In this document: positions 51,798 through 61,236 of the stretch, piece after piece
Layout: every line of letters begins with the position of its first letter
How positions within the stretch are numbered: the first letter of the stretch is position 1
Assembly (NCBI RefSeq): GCF_002483205.1
Contig: NZ_DLHM01000001.1
Span: 773,272 to 837,271 of the forward strand
Direction: 5' to 3'
Length of the DNA: 64,000 nucleotides
Source: Flavihumibacter sp. UBA7668
GTDB taxonomy: Bacteria > Bacteroidota > Bacteroidia > Chitinophagales > Chitinophagaceae
Translations under genes and position numbers: made by a program
Notes under the pieces: model-generated
The model's input: only the letters and a program-made list of their open reading frames with translations
Told to the model about the DNA's origin: nothing
Database searches by the model: none

Positions 51798-53024
51798 ATG
51801 TCAACAAAAAGATACCCCTGGATAGTGGTCGGACTATTATGGCTGGTGGCTCTGTTGAATTATATGGATCGACAGATGCTGGCAACCATGCGTCCTTCCA
51901 TGCAGGTGGATATTAAAGACCTGAATACGGCGGAGAACTTTGGTATTCTTATGGCAATTTTTCTATGGATTTATGGATTGATGAGTCCGGTTGCGGGTAT
52001 CATTGCCGATCGATTTAACCGCAAAAGCCTGATAGTTGGTAGCCTGTTTGTTTGGAGTGGGGTTACCTTTGCCATGGGATACGCTACCAGCTTTGATCAG
52101 CTTTACTGGCTTCGTGCAATCATGGGCGTTAGTGAAGCACTTTATATTCCTGCAGCACTATCACTTATTGCAGATTATCATACAGGGAAAACAAGATCAC
52201 TGGCTATTGGAATTCATATGACAGGCTTGTATATGGGACAGGCTTTAGGCGGATTTGGAGCTACCATTGCTTCAAATTTATCCTGGCAGTTTACGTTTCA
52301 GTCATTTGGATTTATCGGGATGGTGTATTCTATAATCTTGATACTTTTTCTGCGAGAGATCAACAGTAAAAACAGTGATTCCAATCGTTTACAATCGGCC
52401 GTATCTCCGATAAAAGGCCTTCGATTTTTATTTGGAAATCCGGCATTTTGGTTATTGCTCCTGTATTTTACGCTACCAAGTTTACCAGGCTGGGCTGTAA
52501 AAAACTGGCTGCCAACCCTTTTTTCTGAAACACTTGGAATTGATATGGCCAGTGCCGGCCCCATGGCTACCATTACCACCTCAGGCTCCTCCTTATTAGG
52601 GGTTTTGATCGGCGGGTATTTATCCGATCGATGGGTACAGAAAAATTTTCGAGGCAGAGTATATACGGGTGCTATTGGTTTGGCGCTCACCATACCGGCG
52701 TTGATCCTGCTTGGTTTTGGTTCAGAATTATGGCATATTCTGACGGCTGCTTTTTGTTTCGGATTTGGATTTGGCCTTTTTGACACGAATAACATGCCCA
52801 TCCTATGCCAGTTAGTACCTTCCCGATACAGGGCAACGGGTTATGGTTTAATGAATCTGACCGGTATATTTTCCGGTGCAATGGTAACTGACTGGCTTGG
52901 AAAATCAAGTGATGCCGGTAACCTGGGACAGAGTTTCGCATTGCTTGCGATAATCGTTCTGGTAGTACTGACTGTGCAGCTCTATTTCCTTCGCCCAAAA
53001 ACAATTGATTATGTCGAAGCCTGA
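51798..53024 (+). CDS. MFS transporter, probable sialic-acid importer
   Basis: A 408-residue inner-membrane carrier with about twelve hydrophobic segments. It starts MSTKRYPWIVVGLLWLVALL, then NYMDRQMLATMRPSM, and has the MFS loop GIIADRFNRKSLIVGS, of the anion:cation symporter-like group. It begins one base after the mutarotase stop and overlaps the epimerase start by 14 bp, so it is translationally embedded in the sialic-acid operon. Moving sialic acid from periplasm to cytoplasm is the most likely role; this is inferred from context, since no family-specific residue can be named. Confidence 0.85.
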   Translation: MSTKRYPWIVVGLLWLVALLNYMDRQMLATMRPSMQVDIKDLNTAENFGILMAIFLWIYGLMSPVAGIIADRFNRKSLIVGSLFVWSGVTFAMGYATSFDQLYWLRAIMGVSEALYIPAALSLIADYHTGKTRSLAIGIHMTGLYMGQALGGFGATIASNLSWQFTFQSFGFIGMVYSIILILFLREINSKNSDSNRLQSAVSPIKGLRFLFGNPAFWLLLLYFTLPSLPGWAVKNWLPTLFSETLGIDMASAGPMATITTSGSSLLGVLIGGYLSDRWVQKNFRGRVYTGAIGLALTIPALILLGFGSELWHILTAAFCFGFGFGLFDTNNMPILCQLVPSRYRATGYGLMNLTGIFSGAMVTDWLGKSSDAGNLGQSFALLAIIVLVVLTVQLYFLRPKTIDYVEA

Positions 53025-54201
53025 TTTGAATTATTATTTTAATTTTTATACGGATCAATTATTGACAGATACGATTCCGTTCTGGTTTCCGAGATCCTAT
53101 GATAAAGAAAATGGAGGATTTCTTTTGATGCGGGATGCAGATGGCAGCTTACTGGATGATGATAAAGCGGTCTGGATTCAGGGAAGAGCAACCTGGTTAT
53201 TGGCTACTCTTTATAATACGGTAGAAGCAAAAACAGAGTGGCTGGAGGGTGCAAAACTTGGATATGATTTTTTGGTAAACCATTGTTTTGATACCGATGA
53301 TCGTATGTTCTTCCACGTTACACGTGAAGGAAAACCCATTCGAAAGAGACGGTATTTTTTTTCTGAAACATTTGCAGTTATTGCTATGGCAGCTTATGCC
53401 AAAGCAAGTGGTGATCAGGAAGCAGCAGATCGGGCAAGATGGCTTTTTGGAAAATGTATTGAATACACCACTGTGCCGGGCTTATTGGAACCGAAGTACA
53501 CGGCTACTCGTCCGGCTATCGGAATTGGCGTTCCAATGATCATGATCAATACTGCCCAGCAATTAAGGGAAAACATTGGTGATGACCGCTGTGATGCATG
53601 GATCAGCACCTGGATCGGACAGATTGCCAAAAATTTCGTCAAACATGATATTCGTTGTGTGATGGAACAGGTGGCTCCGGATGGATCCATCATCAATCAC
53701 CTGGATGGAAGAACGCTGAACCCGGGACATGCCATTGAAGGAGCCTGGTTTATATTACATGAGGCCATATATCGTAACCATGATCCGGTATTAATTGAAC
53801 TTGGATGCCAGATGTTGGATTATATGTGGGAGAGGGGATGGGACCAGGAATATGGCGGCATACTTTATTTCCTTGATGTCTACAACAAACCCGTGCAGGA
53901 ATACTGGCAGGACATGAAATTCTGGTGGCCGCAAAATGAAACCATCATTGCAACCCTGCTGGCTTATCTGGTAACCGGCAAAGAAAAATATGCACAATGG
54001 CATGAACTTATTCATGACTATGCTTATTCGCATTTTCATGATAAAGTAAATGGAGAGTGGTTTGGGTACCTGCATCGGGATGGGATAGTAGCCCAGCCTG
54101 CGAAGGGCAATCTATTTAAGGGACCCTTTCATTTACCCAGGCAGGAGTGGTATTGCAGAGAAATCCTGAAATCCTACCTTGCATCAAAATCGGATGAATG
54201 A
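53011..54201 (+). CDS. N-acylglucosamine 2-epimerase (AGE family)
   Basis: Converts N-acetylmannosamine from the lyase reaction to N-acetylglucosamine, in the cytoplasm. ATG 53011 (MSKPDLNYYF) gives 396 residues. The fold is an alpha/alpha barrel with WIQGRATWLLATLYN, RRYFFSETFAVIAMAAYAKA, NPGHAIEGAWFILHEA (catalytic-type His) and WWPQNETIIATLLAY. The C-terminus KGPFHLPRQEWYC carries the last conserved His/Arg segment. AGE epimerases replace the NanE plus NanK kinase route in Bacteroidota. It overlaps the MFS gene by 14 bp and the EamA gene by 4 bp. Confidence 0.93.
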   Translation: MSKPDLNYYFNFYTDQLLTDTIPFWFPRSYDKENGGFLLMRDADGSLLDDDKAVWIQGRATWLLATLYNTVEAKTEWLEGAKLGYDFLVNHCFDTDDRMFFHVTREGKPIRKRRYFFSETFAVIAMAAYAKASGDQEAADRARWLFGKCIEYTTVPGLLEPKYTATRPAIGIGVPMIMINTAQQLRENIGDDRCDAWISTWIGQIAKNFVKHDIRCVMEQVAPDGSIINHLDGRTLNPGHAIEGAWFILHEAIYRNHDPVLIELGCQMLDYMWERGWDQEYGGILYFLDVYNKPVQEYWQDMKFWWPQNETIIATLLAYLVTGKEKYAQWHELIHDYAYSHFHDKVNGEWFGYLHRDGIVAQPAKGNLFKGPFHLPRQEWYCREILKSYLASKSDE

Positions 54202-55064
54202 AGGGAAAATTTGTTGCAGTTGGGATCTTGTTTGCCTTTTTATGGTCATCGGCTGCTACCGCAACCAAACTTGCCCTGGACAGTGCACAGCCCTTAACCA
54301 TAGCGGTAACACGATTTTTATTTGCCGGATTTCTAATGCTGCTTATTTCACATGCAATACTGAAAAAGAGAAGACCCCAATCAGGTGAATGGAAACAACT
54401 GGCGGTTTATGGGTTACTGAATGTGAGCATCTACCTGGGAATTTATGTAGTTGCCATGCAATATCTGGGAGCAGGACTAGGGAGTCTGGCGATTGCAGTA
54501 AATCCCTTATTTATCAGTTTGCTGGCTGCCATTTTTTTTCGGTACAGAATTACCGGTACAGCGATCTTCTGTTTGCTGATTTGTTCTGTCGGGGTTTTGG
54601 TGGCTGCCTGGCCAATGTTGGAAAACAGTTATGCTACACCAGTAGGAATGGTACTGCTCTTTACAAGTATGTTGACTTATTCAATTGCAGCAATATATTA
54701 TACCAGACAACAATGGAATGGACTGGATATTTTAACTATAAACGGATGGCATACCCTGATTGGTGGTTTATTTCTGCTGCCAATTGCACATATGGGATTT
54801 GATGCTTCGAAAAATAATTTTGATGGCAATTTCTGGCTGGCCACAGGCTGGCTGGCGATACCAGTTTCTATTGGAGCCGTGCAGGCCTGGTTGTATCTGC
54901 TGAAAATAAATACGGTGGCAGCGTCATATTGGTTATACCTCTGTCCAGTTTTTGGGTTTTTGCTGGCTTTTCTGGTTTTAAACGAACCAATTACCTGGTT
55001 CACAGTTGCGGGGATGTTACTGGTAATTGGTGGATTATATATTTCACAAAGAAAAATAAATTGA
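54198..55064 (+). CDS. EamA/DMT-family membrane transporter in the sialic-acid operon
   Basis: A 288-residue inner-membrane protein with ten hydrophobic segments forming two EamA repeats: VAVGILFAFLWSSAATATKLAL in the first and MVLLFTSMLTYSIAAIYYTR in the second, which also contains TVAASYWLYLCPVFGFLLAF with LNEPITWFTVAGMLLVIGGLY. It overlaps the epimerase by 4 bp (ATGA), showing it belongs to the operon. DMT proteins move amino acids, nucleotide sugars or other metabolites. Its job beside a complete sialic-acid pathway is unclear; export of an overflow product or uptake of amino sugars are options. Confidence 0.88.
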   Translation: MKGKFVAVGILFAFLWSSAATATKLALDSAQPLTIAVTRFLFAGFLMLLISHAILKKRRPQSGEWKQLAVYGLLNVSIYLGIYVVAMQYLGAGLGSLAIAVNPLFISLLAAIFFRYRITGTAIFCLLICSVGVLVAAWPMLENSYATPVGMVLLFTSMLTYSIAAIYYTRQQWNGLDILTINGWHTLIGGLFLLPIAHMGFDASKNNFDGNFWLATGWLAIPVSIGAVQAWLYLLKINTVAASYWLYLCPVFGFLLAFLVLNEPITWFTVAGMLLVIGGLYISQRKIN

Positions 55065-55065
55065 T

Positions 55066-56232
55066 ATGAATAAATTACTAGGATTTACAGGCATTTTATT
55101 ATTGGTGACGGGCTGCGTTTTTGCCCAATCTGCAATACCTGTTTTTGTTTCTGGAGAAGACGGACATAAAAGTTATCGAATTCCGGCCATCGTATCCTTA
55201 CCAAATGGAAAACTATTGGCATTCTGTGAAGGAAGGGTACATTCTGCCGGTGATTTTGGAGACATCAATATTGTTTTAAAAACAAGTTCCGATGGAGGAA
55301 AAAGCTGGTCAGCTTTGCAAACTGTTGTGGACTATGACAAAATGCAGGCAGGAAACCCTGCACCCGTTGTTGATCTCCTTGATCCCGTTTATCCGAGCGG
55401 TCGAATTTTCCTGTTTTACAATACCGGAAACAACCACGAAGGAGAAGTAAGGAAAGGGAATGGGCTGCGGGAAGTTTGGTATATCAGTTCCACGGATGGA
55501 GGAAATTCCTGGTCCGATCCGGTAAATATCACCCTGCAGACACACCGGCCAAATCAACCTGCCTTGAATGCTGCCTATTCCTTTTCAGAAGATTGGAGAA
55601 GTTATGCGAATACACCCGGACACGCTATGCAATTACAAACCGGAACCTATAAAGGGCGGATTTTTGTTGCAGCCAATCATTCTGCCGGAGATCCCAAAAA
55701 ACAGTTTGAAGATTATCAGGCACACGGATTTTATTCGGATGATCATGGTAAAAGTTTTAAACTGAGTGAAACCATTTCTACACCGGGGGGAAATGAAGCA
55801 ATAGCTGCAGAATTATCCGGCGGCAGGCTAATGTTGAACGCAAGAAATCAGAAAGGAGATATCCGATCAAGAATTGTTGCCATCAGTTCAGATGGGGGAG
55901 CCAGTTGGGACAGTACCTATTTTGACCCTCAATTACCTGACCCGGTATGCCAGGGGACCTTATTAACCATCGGCAAAAAGAGAAAGAAAAACATACTTGC
56001 TTTTTGCAATGCAGCGGATACCAAACGAAGAGATAATCTTACATTGCGAATCAGTTACGATGATGGTTTTTCCTGGAGTAAAGCGATTCTGGTTGATAAA
56101 GGGGAAGATCCCAAACAATCGGATCCTACTGCCTATTCAGATATAGTGAAACTAAATAAAAAAACAATTGGGGTTTTGTACGAAATGAACGGGTATACTA
56201 GTATCGCATTTAAAGCGATCCGCTGGAAATAA
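55066..56232 (+). CDS. nanH: Exo-alpha-sialidase, GH33
   Basis: Releases terminal sialic acid from glycans. The protein has 388 residues and a signal peptide (about 1-20, LLLVTGCVFAQS). Cys15 lies in VTGC and might be lipidated, giving a surface lipoprotein. The six-bladed propeller has the arginine triad's first member in YRIPAIV (Arg38), the DFGDINIVLKTS strand, a second Arg in LNARN (Arg260), Glu249 in IAAEL and the Tyr nucleophile region around Tyr357 (AYSDIVKLN). Asp-boxes are SSDGGKSWS, STDGGNSWS, SDDHGKSF, SSDGGASWD and SYDDGFSWS. It is the last gene of the operon and its 3' end overlaps a decayed peptidase. Confidence 0.94.
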   Translation: MNKLLGFTGILLLVTGCVFAQSAIPVFVSGEDGHKSYRIPAIVSLPNGKLLAFCEGRVHSAGDFGDINIVLKTSSDGGKSWSALQTVVDYDKMQAGNPAPVVDLLDPVYPSGRIFLFYNTGNNHEGEVRKGNGLREVWYISSTDGGNSWSDPVNITLQTHRPNQPALNAAYSFSEDWRSYANTPGHAMQLQTGTYKGRIFVAANHSAGDPKKQFEDYQAHGFYSDDHGKSFKLSETISTPGGNEAIAAELSGGRLMLNARNQKGDIRSRIVAISSDGGASWDSTYFDPQLPDPVCQGTLLTIGKKRKKNILAFCNAADTKRRDNLTLRISYDDGFSWSKAILVDKGEDPKQSDPTAYSDIVKLNKKTIGVLYEMNGYTSIAFKAIRWK

Positions 56233-56939
56233 TGCGGTGCTTATTTTCAACCTTCTTTAAATATTGAATCAGTCCGTTGAAATAAGTTGCCTGATCATCA
56301 TAAAAATTCATATGGCTTCCATTGGGACAATGCAGGTACGTTCCTGATTGCACCTGGGAAGCCATCCATTCATTTAATGGAAGGCGGCAGACATGTTTGG
56401 TAAAGAAATTCAACATCAGCAACTCCATATAACGAGGATTTGCATAATCACCCCTTGCTTCAATTTGCCTGATACTGTCCAGTACAACCGGATCCATTTG
56501 TTTGGCAAGCACTTCTTGCGCATAGCGACCATAATCCGGGCAACTGCTCATCATATTTGAAACGATTAAACCCTTCATATTATGCTGAAATTTCAATGAA
56601 ATTATCCTTATTTAGATCGAGTGCCTGGCGTACCTGTTCTACTTCCTCCACATAGCGGTTAAGGTCCCAAAAGCTGGTATCATTGGGGTTATCCGAGTTA
56701 CCACAACCTAATTGATCATAATAAATGAATTCAATAGATTCAGCTGGTAGAAAGCTTTCAAAGCACTCAAAATATTCATGTGTTGCACCCGGACCTCCAT
56801 TCAGCAACAGCAGTTTGATTTTCGAATTATTGCCAACCCTTTTGGTCCAGATATTGAAATTTCCTTTGGGAGTTTTGATTGGAATAATTTTAATACCGCC
56901 AGTTCGAATACCAGAATCCTGTTGTGTAACAGGATAAAA
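56210..56939 (-). pseudogene. Proline iminopeptidase-type alpha/beta hydrolase, decayed
   Basis: Three kinds of damage can be read. The 5' end is missing: homology begins SGIRTGGIKIIPIKTPKG right after the nnr stop, without start or leader. LLLNGGPGATHEYFE and IYYDQLGCGNSDNP follow normally to LNKDNF. There the segment that should contain the GxSxG nucleophile (as in LGHSWGG) is absent and the frame shifts, resuming LKFQHNMKGLIVSNMMS. Later about 70 residues, including the catalytic Asp, are missing between NEW and SGTYLHCPNGSHM. Only the His remains. It cannot be an active enzyme. Its end overlaps the sialidase 3' end. Confidence 0.85.
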
Positions 56940-56942
56940 AAA

Positions 56943-58451
56943 TTAAGCAGATTGTAGTTCCAAAAAAGCAGCACCGATAGAATCAATAAGATCTGTTGCC
57001 AGTACAGATTCCATTCCCCATTGGCGACTTGCTATTTCTCCTGCAGTACCATGCAGGTAAACACCCAGAAGGACAGCCTGTTCCGGCGAATAACCACGCG
57101 CCAATAAGCCTGTAAGAATGCCAGTTAGTACATCACCACTTCCCCCTTTTGCCATAGCTGCATTGCCGGTTGTGTTGAACCATGCTCGTCCACCAGGCAT
57201 GGCAATAAAACTATGGTGTCCCTTTAATACAATGATGACCTGGTATTGTATCGCCAGGCGGGATGCCGCATTCATTCGTTCGAAATCATTTGATGCGCCC
57301 GGAGCCAGGCGGTCAAACTCTTTGGGATGGGGGGTAAGAATTGAAAAGGCTGGGATCTCTTCCAGCAAACCGGGAATAACCGATAGTATATTTAAGGCAT
57401 CTGCATCTAATACCATTGGCTTTCGGAACTTTTGAATGAGATAGTGTAACCAGTTTTTTGCCCTTGTATCCTGACCCAAACCCGGACCGATACCAATTGT
57501 TTTGAACCGCTCGGTATCAGCGAGTACTTCTCCTGGTTCCTGATCCTGGTAATGGGCACTCATAGTTTCCGGTATTGCAATTGGAAGAGCTATTGATTCT
57601 TCGTGCGGAACCAGGGTAGTAAGCAAACCTGCTCCGCTGCGTAAGCATGCTTTTGCAGCTAAAACAGCAGCCCCCATTTTTCCATAGCTTCCGGCTAACA
57701 ATAATGCATGACCGAAGTTACCCTTGTGAGCGTGAGCCGGTCTAGGTTGAAGGATTGCATGCACCAGTTCTTTATCGGATAATTCATATGGTGGTGTAAT
57801 GGATTTCAAAAACCGTGGATCCAAACCGATATCCAGAATAATCGGAACTCCATAGTACGGCGAATTTTCAGCCATCAATAAGGCTGTTTTATAACATTGA
57901 AAACTTAGTGTGAGACCTGCTTTGATACAGGGATTAGGTATAGTAGTCTGATCGGTAAAAAGTCCGCTTGGCAGATCAATACTGATCACTGCATTGGGAA
58001 AGCGATTGATATACATTATCAGTTCCGCTACCCTGCCACTGGCTGGACGATTAAGACCGGTACCGAGAAGTGCATCAATTATCAGTACTTCCTCTGGAAT
58101 ATCCGGGAAGGGAGAGGATTCCTGTATAAAATGTATGGTTACCGGCAGGGTGTGAAGTCGATGAAGATTCTGCTGAAAATCAGGACTACCCAAATGACCG
58201 GTTTCGAGGATAAATACGTCAACAGGGCGATTGAATTTTTGAAGAAGTCTGGCTATAGCAAGACCATCGCCACCATTATTACCTTTCCCACAAAAAATAT
58301 AGAACTGCTCTTGTGCTATCAGATTATTGATTTCCAGCCATTTTACGCATGCAGCTGCAGCTCTTTCCATTAAATCAATGGAAGGAATGGGAAGATTATC
58401 AATGGTATATCGATCCCATGCACGAATCTGTTCGGCAGATAAAACAACCAT
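56943..58451 (-). CDS. nnr: Bifunctional NAD(P)H-hydrate epimerase / ADP-dependent NAD(P)HX dehydratase
   Basis: Repairs hydrated NADH and NADPH in the cytoplasm. The protein has 502 residues, as usual for the fused enzyme. Residues about 1-215 are the YjeF_N epimerase (FYIFCGKGNNGGDGLAIARLL, IDALLGTGLNRPASG). Residues about 225-500 are the ribokinase-like dehydratase (KGNFGHALLLAGSYGKMGAA, LDADALNIL, TPHPKEFDRL, NAAMAKGGSGDVLTGILTGL with the GxGD anion hole). The start ATG at 58451 reads MVVLSAEQIRAWD. The decayed peptidase begins immediately at its 3' end. Confidence 0.95.
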   Translation of the reverse strand: MVVLSAEQIRAWDRYTIDNLPIPSIDLMERAAAACVKWLEINNLIAQEQFYIFCGKGNNGGDGLAIARLLQKFNRPVDVFILETGHLGSPDFQQNLHRLHTLPVTIHFIQESSPFPDIPEEVLIIDALLGTGLNRPASGRVAELIMYINRFPNAVISIDLPSGLFTDQTTIPNPCIKAGLTLSFQCYKTALLMAENSPYYGVPIILDIGLDPRFLKSITPPYELSDKELVHAILQPRPAHAHKGNFGHALLLAGSYGKMGAAVLAAKACLRSGAGLLTTLVPHEESIALPIAIPETMSAHYQDQEPGEVLADTERFKTIGIGPGLGQDTRAKNWLHYLIQKFRKPMVLDADALNILSVIPGLLEEIPAFSILTPHPKEFDRLAPGASNDFERMNAASRLAIQYQVIIVLKGHHSFIAMPGGRAWFNTTGNAAMAKGGSGDVLTGILTGLLARGYSPEQAVLLGVYLHGTAGEIASRQWGMESVLATDLIDSIGAAFLELQSA

Positions 58452-58481
58452 ACCGAAATGTACAAAAAATAAGTGAGCGAC

Positions 58482-59690
58482 TTATTCGGATCCTCCACCC
58501 ACAGATACCGATCCATCGGCATCCGGATCCTGGAAAAGATTATTACTCTGTTGGTAATCACCAAAAAGATCACAGAGTTGTTTGGCTTTATAAATTCCGC
58601 GATTGTACCGATTGCCTAACATAATAATAGTGGCTTTTTCTTCCGGCAAACGGATGAAAACTGTATTATTCCCATGCCACCAGCCATTATGATATACTAT
58701 TTTTTTACCGTTTTTCAATTCTGTCAATCGCCAACCCAATCCATAGTTGCGCATACCTGATTTTTCATAGCTATATCCCTGAAACGCTGCTTCGAGTGTT
58801 TCAGGTTTGAAAAGTGAATCACTGTAAAGTGCCTGATCCCATTTCAGCATATCGCGAACCGTGCTGTAAACATTTTTATCTCCATATACCAGATCCATGA
58901 ATTCCATTCCATACCGGCGGTTATTGGCTTCAAAGGAAGGCATGGAGCCATTTGCGTCTTCCGGACGAAAGACGTAGGTATCATTCATCTGGAGGGGAAT
59001 GAAGAAATTTTCATCCATGAATTCTGGGAAAGACTGACCGGAAATTTTTTCAATAATCAGCGCCAATAAGGCATAGTTGGTATTGCAATAACTAAAGCGA
59101 CGGCCTGCTGTAAACTGAATTGGCGGACGCATTTTATAAAGGGAGGCCAATACATCCAGATTGGAGGCGAGTTTTTTCTTATTCCAACCGTAAACATCCA
59201 GGTAATTGGTATAGTTTGGTAAACCACTGCGGTGGTTCAGCAACATTTTTACGGTAATATTCTTATATGGGAATTTTTCAAAATACCTGGAGAGCTCATC
59301 ATCCAATGAAAGTTTTCCTTCTTCCCAAAGTTTCAGAACAGCCATCCCGGTAAATGTTTTCGATACGGATGCCAGATGAAAGGCATCATGTTCCTGAAGG
59401 GCCTGGTCTTTCAGAACAGGATCGCGGTAACCAACATATTCCTCCGTGATGATCTGGCCGTCTTTCGCAATCAGGTAGGATCCATTAAACCCTCTGTTTC
59501 CAAAATTTCTTTGCATAAAAGCCTGAATAGCAGACTCATATCTATTTACTATGGCCTTATCTGCAAAGGTAAAAGAAGCCGTAACTACAGGGGGCTTTAT
59601 ATTGGAACCCGGCGTTTCTGCGGGTTCAGCATTTCGGCAGCCGGAAAGGCTAACCAGAACTATTAACAGTTGTACGAATCTGTTTTTCAA
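58482..59690 (-). CDS. Beta-lactamase-fold serine hydrolase lipoprotein
   Basis: A 402-residue exported lipoprotein. Lipobox LSGC (Cys18) follows a hydrophobic signal. The SxxK motif is Ser108-Val-Ser-Lys111 (LASVSKTFTG) and the YxN motif is Tyr201-Cys-Asn203 (RFSYCNTNYAL). YHNGWWHGNNTVF is the third motif, with His-Asn-Gly in place of Lys-Thr-Gly as in class C-like esterases. It resembles the 36335-37612 product in architecture but not closely in sequence. It lies 30 bp upstream of nnr on the same strand and may be co-transcribed. A peptidase or esterase role is likely. Confidence 0.88.
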   Translation of the reverse strand: MKNRFVQLLIVLVSLSGCRNAEPAETPGSNIKPPVVTASFTFADKAIVNRYESAIQAFMQRNFGNRGFNGSYLIAKDGQIITEEYVGYRDPVLKDQALQEHDAFHLASVSKTFTGMAVLKLWEEGKLSLDDELSRYFEKFPYKNITVKMLLNHRSGLPNYTNYLDVYGWNKKKLASNLDVLASLYKMRPPIQFTAGRRFSYCNTNYALLALIIEKISGQSFPEFMDENFFIPLQMNDTYVFRPEDANGSMPSFEANNRRYGMEFMDLVYGDKNVYSTVRDMLKWDQALYSDSLFKPETLEAAFQGYSYEKSGMRNYGLGWRLTELKNGKKIVYHNGWWHGNNTVFIRLPEEKATIIMLGNRYNRGIYKAKQLCDLFGDYQQSNNLFQDPDADGSVSVGGGSE

Positions 59691-59831
59691 ATGCTACTAA
59701 TTTTCGATAAAGGATATGGATTGTTCAAATATAACGTAAAAATGGTGTCAAATTGTATGCCGTAAAATTTTAATGGGTCGATTTTTTGGTTGAAAACAAA
59801 GATATTTGCGCCTGCAAGCAACAACCAAACA

Positions 59832-61064
59832 ATGGAACCAAAAACAAGTTACCCAAAAGACAAAATCAACATTCTCTTTCTGGAGAACATCAGCGACAAA
59901 GCAGTGCAACATTTCAAGCAGATGGGCTATGCATCGGTTCGCAAACTTTCCGGAGCTGTTTCTGAAGAAGATTTGATCAAAGAAATCAAGGATGTTCATT
60001 TACTTGGCATACGATCTAAAACAATGGTAACAGAAAAAGTAATAGCCGCTGCTACCAAATTACAGGCCATTGGAGCTTTCTGTATCGGAACCAACCAGAT
60101 TGACCTGAAAGCAGCTACCAAAGCGGGTATAGCAGTGTACAATGCCCCCTATTCCAATACCAGATCAGTAGCCGAATTGGTTATTGGATTATCTGTTATG
60201 CTAATTCGTCGGATACCCGACAAAAATAAAGCTGCACATGACGGAATCTGGATGAAAGATGCAAAAGGAAGTTTCGAATTGAGAGGAAAAACATTGGGAA
60301 TAATTGGGTATGGAAATATCGGCACACAGGTGAGTATATTAGCAGAAGCGATGGGAATGAAAGTACTCTACTATGATACACTTACGAAGTTACCCTTAGG
60401 AAATGCAGTTCCAGGAAAAAGTCTGAAAGATGTGGTATCACAGGCAGATATTATAACCCTGCATGTTCCGGATACGCAGTCCACAAAAAACATGATCAAC
60501 AAAACCACGCTCAAACATTTCAAAAAAGGCAGTATTCTGCTGAATTATGCCAGAGGGGAGGTGGTTGATCTGGATGCACTACGTAAATGCCTCGTTGAGG
60601 GACAACTTAGCGGTGCGGCTATTGACGTATTTCCCTGGGAGCCGGAAAAAAACGGTGAACGATTCCAGACCCCATTACAGGATTTGCCCAATGTAATATT
60701 AACCCCGCATATCGGAGGATCAACTGAGGAAGCTCAACAGAATATTGGTGAAGATGTTAGTATGAAACTCTACCAATATCTTGAAATGGGCACAAGTTAT
60801 GGTTCTTTGACTGTTCCACCACTCAGTTTACCACCACAGGAGGGAACACATCGGATACTGCATATACACCGAAATGTACCCGGCGTATTGTCCGCAATCA
60901 ACACGGAATTATCAAAGCATAAAATAAATATCCTGGCACAATACCTAAAAACCAATGAGGAGATTGGCTATGTGGTGCTGGATGTAGATAAAAAACTTTC
61001 GGCCCAGGCACAAAAATTACTCAGGGATATTAAGGAAACCATCAAGGTTCGTTTGTTGTACTGA
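59832..61064 (+). CDS. serA: D-3-phosphoglycerate dehydrogenase
   Basis: First step of serine synthesis: oxidises 3-phosphoglycerate with NAD. ATG 59832 (MEPKTSYPKD) gives 410 residues, the same length as the E. coli enzyme; a TTG at 59790 would add 14. Substrate domain GIRSKTMVTEKV and IGTNQIDLKAATKAGI; Rossmann GYGNIG at 159-164; catalytic Arg in NYARGEVVD and His in TPHIGGSTEEAQQNIG. The C-terminal ACT domain (about 335-410) begins HRILHIHRNVPGVLSAIN, which would bind serine for feedback control. A GATATTTG element lies about 20 bases upstream (about 59800-59810). Confidence 0.95.
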   Translation: MEPKTSYPKDKINILFLENISDKAVQHFKQMGYASVRKLSGAVSEEDLIKEIKDVHLLGIRSKTMVTEKVIAAATKLQAIGAFCIGTNQIDLKAATKAGIAVYNAPYSNTRSVAELVIGLSVMLIRRIPDKNKAAHDGIWMKDAKGSFELRGKTLGIIGYGNIGTQVSILAEAMGMKVLYYDTLTKLPLGNAVPGKSLKDVVSQADIITLHVPDTQSTKNMINKTTLKHFKKGSILLNYARGEVVDLDALRKCLVEGQLSGAAIDVFPWEPEKNGERFQTPLQDLPNVILTPHIGGSTEEAQQNIGEDVSMKLYQYLEMGTSYGSLTVPPLSLPPQEGTHRILHIHRNVPGVLSAINTELSKHKINILAQYLKTNEEIGYVVLDVDKKLSAQAQKLLRDIKETIKVRLLY

Positions 61065-61213
61065 TTAATACTATTTCTGCTGGCATTATTGCTGCATGTT
61101 ACAACCTTACAATGCAGCAGTGGTTCTTACGAAACAATGTTTGCCGGTTTAAAAAACCCTGCTTTGTTTCGTTTTTTTAACAGCTAATGTTTCAATAATA
61201 ATTGAAAGTTTAA

Positions 61214-61221
61214 TAACTTTG
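61214..61221 (+). promoter_or_regulatory. TAnnTTTG -7 element for the NADH dehydrogenase gene
   Basis: TAACTTTG matches the Bacteroidota -7 consensus exactly, 15 bases before the ATG at 61237. The -33 TTG element is not clear at the usual spacing. Spacing to the ATG allows a short leader. Confidence 0.5.
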
Positions 61222-61236
61222 TAAAAACTACACACG

